This document shows positions 1-5,160 of a stretch of 6,567 bases of DNA, in pieces. Each line of letters begins with the position of its first letter. Position 1 is the stretch's first letter. The notes below the pieces were generated by a model. It did not search any database. It saw nothing but the letters and a program-made list of their open reading frames with translations, and was not told the DNA's origin. Source of the DNA: an uncultured Eubacteriales bacterium (GTDB lineage: Bacteria; Bacillota; Clostridia; Oscillospirales; Acutalibacteraceae); NCBI GenBank assembly GCA_900319655.1, contig ONPH01000095.1:1-6567 (forward strand). Direction: 5' to 3'. The position numbers and the translations under genes are program-made.

Positions 1-1060
1 CGCCGTCGATAACAATGACTTTATCGAGCACGAGCGAGGGGTTTTGCTGTATCTCGATGTCGATTTTCTGCAATATCTCGGTTTCTATCTGCCGTCTTTC
101 GGCGTTGTCGTCGCCCATTGCCTGAGCGATAGCGCGAGCCTCCCCGAAGTCATCGGTGAGCAGAAGCTCCACCGATTTGCCCGAAAGCCCCAGCCTTCCG
201 ACGGCGTTAATTCTCGGCACTAAGGTGAACGACACCTTGCCTGCGGTTAGCGGTTTTCCGCTAAGGCCTGAATTTTCAATCAACGCGGCAATTCCCGGAC
301 GGTCGGAGTTCTGCATACTTTGAAGTCCGCGCTTTACAAAAACGCGGTTCTCTACCCTGAGCTCTACGATGTCGCCGATTGTGCCGAGAGCGAGCAGGTC
401 GGCGTAATTATCGAGTAGCATATCGGTATCGCAAAACTCGCCCTCAAGAGCCATTATGAGCTTGAACGCCACGCCTACGCCCGAAAGCTGCTTAAATTTG
501 CTCGGGCAGTCAGTGCGGTGCAAGTCTACAACCGCGCAGGCGTTAGGTAGCTCATCGAGAGGCATATGGTGGTCGGTTACCACGGTGTCGATACCAAGCG
601 TTCTTGCGTGGTCAATCTCCTTAGCCGCGGCAATTCCGTTATCAACCGTGACAATAAGATTAACGCCCTTTTCGGCAAGCGTATCAACCGCGCCGGTGTT
701 CATTCCGTAGCCCTCGTTTTCGCGCGAGGGTATGTAATAAATCACGTTTGCGCCGACAGTTTCGAGGTATGAATATAGTAAAGCGGTCGAGGTTACGCCG
801 TCGGCGTCGTAGTCGCCGTAAACGCAGATTAGCTCGCCGCTGTCTATCGCCTGCTGAACGCGCTTAGCCGCCTTGTCCATATCCTTAATCTCAAACGGAG
901 AGGATATGAAGCTTTCGTTATTAAGAAAATCGTCAATTTCCTCAGCCGATTTTATATTTCTTGTCTGGAGCAACATAGCGATAATTGCCGGCAATCCGTA
1001 TTCACTTTGTATTGCGCCTGCTTCGGCGCGGTTCAGACCGGCAATGTTCCAAAGCTTCAT
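1..1060 (-). CDS. recJ: Single-stranded-DNA-specific 5'-3' exonuclease RecJ (N-terminal 353 residues, 3' end off the left edge)
   Basis: RecJ degrades single-stranded DNA 5' to 3' in the cytoplasm, in RecFOR-type gap and break repair and in mismatch and base-excision repair. The reading frame is open from an ATG at 1060 to the left edge and gives 353 complete codons. The DHH phosphoesterase motifs are visible in order: YGDYDADG at residues 81-88 (metal-binding Asp 83, 85, 87), TVDNG with Asp140, TDHH with the DHH triad at 163-165, GTIGD at 226-230, and PRINAVGRL at 282-290. The DHHA1 and OB-fold parts should lie beyond the window; complete family members are roughly 550-800 residues. The start is supported by AGAAAGGA at 1070-1077, nine bases upstream. 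The gene begins 21 nt after the recN stop, so it is probably co-transcribed with recN. RecJ is preferred over NrnA-type DHH phosphatases because of the long spacing after DHH and the GTIGD and PRINAVGRL motifs. Confidence 0.95.
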   Translation of the reverse strand, partial: MKLWNIAGLNRAEAGAIQSEYGLPAIIAMLLQTRNIKSAEEIDDFLNNESFISSPFEIKDMDKAAKRVQQAIDSGELICVYGDYDADGVTSTALLYSYLETVGANVIYYIPSRENEGYGMNTGAVDTLAEKGVNLIVTVDNGIAAAKEIDHARTLGIDTVVTDHHMPLDELPNACAVVDLHRTDCPSKFKQLSGVGVAFKLIMALEGEFCDTDMLLDNYADLLALGTIGDIVELRVENRVFVKRGLQSMQNSDRPGIAALIENSGLSGKPLTAGKVSFTLVPRINAVGRLGLSGKSVELLLTDDFGEARAIAQAMGDDNAERRQIETEILQKIDIEIQQNPSLVLDKVIVIDG

Positions 1061-1069
1061 TATGTCGCG

Positions 1070-1077
1070 TCCTTTCT
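1070..1077 (-). promoter_or_regulatory. Ribosome binding site of recJ
   Basis: AGAAAGGA lies nine bases before the recJ ATG at 1060. It is the only notable element in the 21-nt recN-recJ gap and fixes the start of a gene that runs off the window. No hairpin or T-run is visible in the gap, so nothing suggests termination between recN and recJ. Confidence 0.75.
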
Positions 1078-1081
1078 GTTG

Positions 1082-2749
1082 CTATATTTCATATTTAGAA
1101 TTATTTATCATTTCCTCAGCGTGGCTCAGTGCCGCCTGAGTGATGTTAACTCCGCCGATAATTCGCGCGAGTTCGTTTACTCTGCCTTCGTGGTCGAGAA
1201 GTGAAACCTCGGTGAAGGTTCTGTCGTTTTCAAACTGCTTTTCTATGAGGTAGTGCGAATCCGCCAGAGCCGCAATCTGCGCCTGGTGGGTTACGCAGAG
1301 CACCTGACGTGAGTTTGAAACTTCCTTAAGCTTTAAGCCGACCTTTTCTGCCGCTGAGCCTGAAATTCCCGTGTCAACCTCGTCAAAAATCAGGGTGTCA
1401 ACGGTGTCGGTTGAAGCGAGGACGGTCTTAATCGCGAGCATCATTCGCGACAGCTCACCGCCCGAGGCGATTTTTGCGACGGGACGTGGTTTTTCGCCGG
1501 GATTTGCGGAGATTAAAAGCTCCGCCTTGTCGATACCCTTCGGGAATAATTCGACCGTTTCAAACACCGGAACAAGCTCGACGTTCGGCATATTCAGAAA
1601 ACGCATTTCGTCCCTGACCTTTTCCGCAAAGTCTGCCGCGGCGGATTTTCTCGTTTTGCTGAGCTTTTCAGCCGCTTCAAGTGCAAGGCTTTTGGCGTTT
1701 GCGCAGGCGGCAATCAGCTCGTCGCGGTTTTTATCGTAATTTACAAGCTCGTCAAGCCTTGCCTGCATTTCGTCCGCGAGACCCGGCAGCTCGTCGCTTG
1801 TGCAGTTGTACTTTCTGCAAAGGCGGTTGATTAAATCAAGGCGCTCCTCAATTTCCTCAAGCCGCGCAGGGTCGCTCTCGAGACTGTCAATCATATCGGA
1901 TACCGACTCGGAAACGTCCTGCAAATTATAGTAAATATCAGTGAGATTCGCGCTGATTTCCTCGTAATCGGGATTGAAGTTTGAGGCGGTTCTCAGCGCG
2001 GATGAAGCGATATCGACGGCTTCAAGTCCGCCCGATTCCTCGCCCGAGAGCGCGGATTTTGCCTTGTTAAGCAGGGAGAAAATCTTTTCAAAATTCATAA
2101 GCGCGCCGCGCTCGGAATCAAGCTGTTCCTCCTCGCCTTGCTGAATATCAGCGTCGTAAAGCTCGGTTGTCTGGAAGGAGAGCAAATCAATCTCGCGAAG
2201 GCGTTCGCTTTCGTCGGAATTCGCTTCATCTAATTTCTTTTGAAGAATTTTATATTGTGAGAATTTTTCTTTATAATCCTCTAAAAGCGGCGCGCAGCCG
2301 CCGTAGCTGTCGATGTAATCAATGTGTGTTTCGGGCGAAAAAAGCTCGTAGCTCTCGTGCTGACCGTGAATGTTAATCAGGTTAACGGAAAGCTCGCGGA
2401 GCATTGAAAGCGTTGCGGGCTTGCCGTTGATTTTGCAGGTGTTTTTGCCCGAGGCGTTTAGTGTACGCTGTAAAATCAGCGTTCCGTCCTCGTCGTCAAA
2501 GCCTAAGTCTTGGAGCTTTTGCTTAATAACATCGTTAATTTCGTCAAACGACGCGCTGACAAACGCCGATGACGCGCCTGTGCGGATAATATCCTTTGAG
2601 GTGCGCTGCCCCATAATCGCGTTAATCGCGTCTATAATTATACTTTTACCGGCGCCGGTCTCGCCCGTGAGGACGTTAAGCCCGGTGTTAAAGTCGATTG
2701 AGCATTTTTCAATTACTGCAATGTTCTCAATGTATAAGGTTGAAATCAT
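1082..2749 (-). CDS. recN: DNA repair protein RecN (SMC-like ATPase)
   Basis: RecN is a cytoplasmic SMC-like ATPase recruited early to DNA double-strand breaks, where it promotes end tethering and RecA-dependent repair. The 555-residue product is complete and matches the usual length (E. coli 553, B. subtilis about 576). The N-terminal ATPase half carries Walker A GETGAGKS at residues 29-36. The middle (about 150-380) is rich in Glu, Leu and Lys, as expected for the RecN coiled coil. The C-terminal half carries the ABC signature SGGELSR at 429-435, Walker B LIFDEVDTG with Asp456 and Glu457, and the switch histidine in CVTHQAQIA (His488). The ATG at 2749 is preceded by AAGGA at 2758-2762 with 8-nt spacing, inside the last codons of argR. 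Only one base separates the argR stop from this start, so translational coupling is likely. SbcC and SMC are excluded by length and the RecN-type motif spacing. Confidence 0.97.
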   Translation of the reverse strand: MISTLYIENIAVIEKCSIDFNTGLNVLTGETGAGKSIIIDAINAIMGQRTSKDIIRTGASSAFVSASFDEINDVIKQKLQDLGFDDEDGTLILQRTLNASGKNTCKINGKPATLSMLRELSVNLINIHGQHESYELFSPETHIDYIDSYGGCAPLLEDYKEKFSQYKILQKKLDEANSDESERLREIDLLSFQTTELYDADIQQGEEEQLDSERGALMNFEKIFSLLNKAKSALSGEESGGLEAVDIASSALRTASNFNPDYEEISANLTDIYYNLQDVSESVSDMIDSLESDPARLEEIEERLDLINRLCRKYNCTSDELPGLADEMQARLDELVNYDKNRDELIAACANAKSLALEAAEKLSKTRKSAAADFAEKVRDEMRFLNMPNVELVPVFETVELFPKGIDKAELLISANPGEKPRPVAKIASGGELSRMMLAIKTVLASTDTVDTLIFDEVDTGISGSAAEKVGLKLKEVSNSRQVLCVTHQAQIAALADSHYLIEKQFENDRTFTEVSLLDHEGRVNELARIIGGVNITQAALSHAEEMINNSKYEI

Positions 2750-2750
2750 T

Positions 2751-3212
2751 TTATCTGTCCTTACTTAATCTGAGCTGCTTTAGCGTTGATACAAGCGAAC
2801 GCGCGTGTTCGTCCGTGCGGCATGCCACAAAGATAGTGTCGTCGCCGGCTATTGTGCCGACAATCGCGCTGTTTCCTGTGGAATCGAGAGCCGCGCAAAC
2901 GGCGTTAGCCATACCGCTTAGGGTTTTTATTACCACAATGTTCTGCGCCAAATCCATTGAAACTACCGACGACAAAAAGAGCTGGTCGAAGTTTGAGCGG
3001 ATTTCGGATGAACTCGCCTGAGCCTCGGTGTAGCGGTATTTTCCGTCGCTTCCGAGGGTTTTTACAAGCCTTAAATCCTTGATATCGCGCGAGATTGTAG
3101 CCTGAGTTACCTTGTAGCCCTCGGTTTTAAGGCGCGACAAAAGCTCGTCCTGCGTTTCGATTGGGTGCTCGCTGATGATTTCGAGAATTTTTGAATGTCT
3201 GCTGCTTTTCAT
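2751..3212 (-). CDS. argR: Arginine repressor ArgR/AhrC
   Basis: ArgR is a hexameric arginine-responsive DNA-binding protein that represses arginine biosynthesis and often activates catabolism by binding ARG-box operators. The 153-residue length is typical (B. subtilis AhrC about 149, E. coli ArgR 156). Residues 1-65 form the winged helix-turn-helix: the segment ETQDELLSRL is followed by the recognition helix TQATISRDIKDL at 36-47, the most diagnostic family motif. The C-terminal oligomerisation and arginine-binding domain contains GTIAGDDTIF at 119-128, whose Asp124-Asp125 pair matches the arginine-contacting acidic residues of the family. The start overlaps the nadK stop by one base (TAATG) and is supported by AGAAAGGG seven bases upstream. 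The argR-recN pairing is classical in Firmicutes. I see no convincing ARG box in the window, so autoregulation cannot be judged; the operon promoter lies outside. Confidence 0.96.
   Translation of the reverse strand: MKSSRHSKILEIISEHPIETQDELLSRLKTEGYKVTQATISRDIKDLRLVKTLGSDGKYRYTEAQASSSEIRSNFDQLFLSSVVSMDLAQNIVVIKTLSGMANAVCAALDSTGNSAIVGTIAGDDTIFVACRTDEHARSLVSTLKQLRLSKDR
2758..2762 (-). promoter_or_regulatory. Ribosome binding site of recN, embedded in the end of argR
   Basis: AAGGA stands eight bases upstream of the recN ATG at 2749 and lies within the final argR codons. Because argR stops one base before recN begins, terminating ribosomes are placed directly on this site, which favours coupled translation. 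Confidence 0.7.
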
Positions 3213-4069
3213 TATATTTCCCTTTCTCTGAGCTTTTGGTTGAGCTTGCGGTAAAAATTGAGCTTGTTTATCGAGATTAGCTTTAGGCTGCGACCCGATT
3301 TTCTGACGATTACCCTGTCACCCTCGGCAATGTTGATGTTAACCTCGCCATCGACGGTCAAAAGGCAGCTGCAGCCCTCAGGGATTTTTGCGGATACAGA
3401 GAGCGTTGACTCGCCGTCAAAGAGCACTGAACGCGAAAACAGCGAGTGCGGACATACCGGTGTCATCAAAATGCAGTCCATCTGCGGAGAGATTATCGGG
3501 CCGCCTGCCGAAAGCGAGTACGCGGTTGAGCCTGTCGGCGTTGAGAAAAGTATGCCGTCGGCGCGGTATTTTGAGATTTCCTCGCCGTTCAGACAGAGCG
3601 ATAAATCGACAATTTTTGAGAGCTGACCGTGAGCAACTACCGCGTCATTAACCGCGAGGTAATGCTTTGACGGTCCCTTGCTCTGAACCTCGATATCGAG
3701 TAAAATGCGGTTTTCGGTGACGTAATCTCCGCTCAAAAGCCGTTTTAACGCCCCGATATCCTCAACCTCCAAATCTGCGGCAAAGCCGAGCCTGCCTACA
3801 TTTACGCCGATAAGCGGCTTGTCAGCGCAGGCGGCGTGCTTGGCGGCGTGAATTATTGTTCCGTCTCCGCCGACGGTTACGGCGATATCGCAGCAGCCGA
3901 AAAGTGCGTCGATATTATCAAAAAACTCAACGTGCTCAAATTCAAGATAATCCTCGCATTCCTTCAACGCGCAGAGCCGCGCGCCGTTATCATACAGCAA
4001 ATTGCAGATAGATTCGGCGCAGGCGACCGCCTTTGGTTTTGAAAGGTTAACAATAATCGCGATTTTCAT
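3212..4069 (-). CDS. nadK: NAD kinase
   Basis: NAD kinase phosphorylates the 2'-hydroxyl of NAD, using ATP or inorganic polyphosphate, and is the source of cellular NADP(H). The 285-residue product has the usual family length (about 260-300). Key motifs are in order: VTVGGDGT with GGDGT at 67-71 (catalytic Asp69), GVNVGRLGF at 88-96, the NAD-contacting pair Asn141-Asp142 in LAVNDAVVA, and the strongly conserved TPTGSTAYSLSAGG at 177-190, followed by TPVCPHSL near the C-terminus. The ATG at 4069 begins nine bases after the tlyA stop; an AGG at 4078-4080 overlaps that stop codon with 8-nt spacing, a weaker site than those of the neighbours. A nadK between tlyA and argR is common in Clostridia, whereas B. 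subtilis lacks it at this position. Diacylglycerol kinases share the GGDGT fold but not the TPTGSTAYSLSAGG block. Confidence 0.97.
   Translation of the reverse strand: MKIAIIVNLSKPKAVACAESICNLLYDNGARLCALKECEDYLEFEHVEFFDNIDALFGCCDIAVTVGGDGTIIHAAKHAACADKPLIGVNVGRLGFAADLEVEDIGALKRLLSGDYVTENRILLDIEVQSKGPSKHYLAVNDAVVAHGQLSKIVDLSLCLNGEEISKYRADGILFSTPTGSTAYSLSAGGPIISPQMDCILMTPVCPHSLFSRSVLFDGESTLSVSAKIPEGCSCLLTVDGEVNINIAEGDRVIVRKSGRSLKLISINKLNFYRKLNQKLREREI
3220..3227 (-). promoter_or_regulatory. Ribosome binding site of argR, inside the nadK 3' end
   Basis: AGAAAGGG lies seven bases before the argR ATG at 3212 and within the last nadK codons. With the TAATG stop-start overlap, this is the arrangement expected for coupled nadK-argR translation. 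Confidence 0.7.
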
Positions 4070-4077
4070 AGCAAATA

Positions 4078-4080
4078 CCT
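4078..4080 (-). promoter_or_regulatory. Weak ribosome binding site of nadK overlapping the tlyA stop
   Basis: AGG, eight bases before the nadK ATG, shares two bases with the tlyA TAG stop (4079-4081). It is the weakest SD in the operon, so nadK translation may depend on ribosomes arriving from tlyA. This is inferred from position only. Confidence 0.4.
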
Positions 4081-4882
4081 ATTTGTCGAGTTGTTCGTGA
4101 GAGCGCTTAACAAGCTCCTCGGGAGTTACGGTTGTATAAGATTTGGGATCGTCGGATTTTCTGAGGTGGATAAGGTACTCAATGTTGCCCTCGGGGCCTT
4201 TTATCGGTGAAAAGTCGAGGTTGAGCACATCAAAGCCGTTTTGCAGAACAAAGTCGTAAATGCCCTGAACCACCTCGGCGTGTACGGCAGGATCGCGCAC
4301 AACGCCTTTCTTACCGACCTTTTCCCTGCCTGCCTCAAACTGGGGTTTAATCAGGCAGACCGCCTCGGCGTTTTCCGCCATAAGCTGACGAGCTACAGGC
4401 AAAATCAGCCTGAGTGAGATAAACGAAACGTCTACCGAGAAAAAGTCGATATCATCGGGAACCTGCTCGCGAGTAACCTTGCGCATATTGGTGCGTTCGA
4501 GGTTGACAACGCGGTCGTCGGTTCGAAGCTTCCACGCGAGCTGACCGTAGCCTACGTCAATTGAGTAGACCTTTTTTGCTCCGTTTTGGAGCATACAGTC
4601 GGTAAAACCGCCCGTTGAAGCGCCGATATCCATCGTAGTTTTATCCTTCAGATCGAGGTCGAAATTGTCGATTGCCTTTTCGAGCTTCAAGCCGCCGCGG
4701 CTGACGTATTTAAGCGTCGCGCCGCGAACCTCGATACTTACATTTTCATCATACGAAGTACCGCACTTGTCCGCCTTTTGATTATCGACATACACCTGAC
4801 CTGCCATTATAACGGCCTTTGCCTTTTCTCTGCTTTCGGCAAAGCCCTTTTCATATACCAAAACATCAAGTCTTTTTTTCAT
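4079..4882 (-). CDS. tlyA: TlyA family rRNA (cytidine-2'-O)-methyltransferase
   Basis: TlyA proteins use S-adenosylmethionine to 2'-O-methylate cytidines of rRNA (C1920 of 23S and, in some members, C1409 of 16S), a modification that sensitises ribosomes to capreomycin and viomycin. Residues 1-60 form an S4-type RNA-binding domain; the rest is an FtsJ/RrmJ Rossmann methyltransferase. The SAM-binding loop DIGASTGGFTD is at 85-95. The K-D-K-E tetrad is complete: Lys66, Asp151 (SVDVSF), Lys179 (IKPQFEAG) and Glu235 (GNIEYL), each offset by three from the M. tuberculosis tetrad as I recall it. The length of 267 is close to that protein's 268. The ATG at 4882 has AAGGA eight bases upstream, inside the dxs C-terminal frame, which it overlaps by 17 nt. 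The older names hemolysin A or YqxC describe the same family; a true haemolysin is unlikely. Confidence 0.95.
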   Translation of the reverse strand: MKKRLDVLVYEKGFAESREKAKAVIMAGQVYVDNQKADKCGTSYDENVSIEVRGATLKYVSRGGLKLEKAIDNFDLDLKDKTTMDIGASTGGFTDCMLQNGAKKVYSIDVGYGQLAWKLRTDDRVVNLERTNMRKVTREQVPDDIDFFSVDVSFISLRLILPVARQLMAENAEAVCLIKPQFEAGREKVGKKGVVRDPAVHAEVVQGIYDFVLQNGFDVLNLDFSPIKGPEGNIEYLIHLRKSDDPKSYTTVTPEELVKRSHEQLDK

Positions 4883-5120
4883 TAGCCAAGTCCTTAATTA
4901 CTACCTCTGTCATACCCTCGCTGTCGAGCTTAAGCATTTTAAGCGCCTCGTTAACCGACATCTGCTTTACAAACTTGTCGTGAATCGCCTTTAGGTGATA
5001 ATTGCCTGTAAAGCCCACGTGGGTTAGCTTGTCGGAGAAGGTGCGGGCAATTCCGCCGTTTTTGATGCCCTCCTCAAAGAACCAAACGCTCTTAAAGCCC
5101 TTTGCGTACTCAACGGTCAA
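4866..5120 (-). CDS. dxs: C-terminal part of 1-deoxy-D-xylulose-5-phosphate synthase, separated by a frameshift
   Basis: This 84-codon frame holds the end of DXS: WFFEEG, then NGGIARTFSDKL, and a tail resembling the family ending in which a DKFVKQ-type segment is followed by an alternating Leu/Ala helix and LDSEGM. It belongs to the transketolase C-terminal domain and lies in the +1 frame relative to the upstream dxs piece. If 43 nt are removed at the junction, residues from TVEYAKGFK onward join directly after KPVSHE and give a DXS of about 620-625 residues, the normal size. As a separate frame it could begin at a TTG at 5120, with AAAGAGG nine bases upstream, so independent translation is possible but unproven. 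A C-terminal fragment alone would not be an enzyme. It overlaps the upstream fragment by 11 nt and tlyA by 17 nt. Confidence 0.75.
   Translation of the reverse strand: MTVEYAKGFKSVWFFEEGIKNGGIARTFSDKLTHVGFTGNYHLKAIHDKFVKQMSVNEALKMLKLDSEGMTEVVIKDLANEKKT
4891..4895 (-). promoter_or_regulatory. Ribosome binding site of tlyA within the dxs C-terminal frame
   Basis: AAGGA stands eight bases before the tlyA ATG at 4882 and lies inside the last codons of the dxs frame, which ends at 4866. It decides the tlyA start and establishes the 17-nt dxs/tlyA overlap. Confidence 0.75.
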
Positions 5121-5160
5121 AGAACCAGACCTCTTTGAAGCGGGTCGCGAAGAAAACCGC
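5075..5160 (-). repeat. Imperfect 43-nt tandem duplication inside dxs causing a +1 frameshift
   Basis: On the coding strand, unit 1 (5160-5118) and unit 2 (5117-5075) align without gaps at 27 of 43 positions by hand count. They share a perfect 11-nt block TGGTTCTTTGA (5127-5117 and 5084-5074). Their translations align as AVFFATRFKEVWFFD and TVEYAKGFKSVWFFE, 8 of 15 identical, both being versions of the same DXS segment. The 43-nt period is not a multiple of three, so the second unit is read in another frame and a TGA appears 6-8 nt into it. Several differences are synonymous third-position changes, but many are not, so the units look like diverged homologues rather than a fresh copy. Confidence 0.8.

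Noticed and set aside
768..780. TATGAATATAGTA, resembling half of an ARG box
   Set aside because: Only one half-site is present, it lies in the recJ coding region and there is no paired inverted half at the right spacing. It is not credible as an ArgR operator.
1371..1739. 122-codon open frame on the plus strand opposite recN
   Set aside because: It is antisense to the conserved RecN C-terminal half; the Ser/Ala-rich translation has no motif and the opposite frame is clearly the gene.
2370..2768. 132-codon open frame on the plus strand opposite recN
   Set aside because: It is a shadow of recN. It has no recognisable domain or SD, and its low-complexity Ser/Leu/Ile-rich translation is typical of antisense frames of a GC-balanced gene.
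3258..3626. 122-codon open frame on the plus strand opposite nadK
   Set aside because: It lies antisense to the most conserved NAD kinase motifs, whose codon constraint explains the lack of stops. No SD or domain is visible.
4873..4879. Run of seven T on the plus strand, considered as a terminator tail
   Set aside because: No hairpin precedes it on the plus strand and no plus-strand gene exists. It is the AAA-AAA-A(GA) lysine/arginine start of tlyA read from the other strand.
4079..4882. Haemolysin annotation for TlyA
   Set aside because: The S4 domain, FtsJ-type SAM loop and K-D-K-E tetrad identify an rRNA methyltransferase. No secretion signal or pore-forming feature is visible.
5115..5124. 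CTTTGAC at the dxs frame break, identical to the core of the prfB programmed +1 frameshift site
   Set aside because: In prfB the site is read CTT TGA with the stop in the zero frame. Here the upstream frame reads TTC TTT GAC, so CTT and TGA are not codons of that frame and the mechanism cannot operate. The frame change is explained by the 43-nt duplication.
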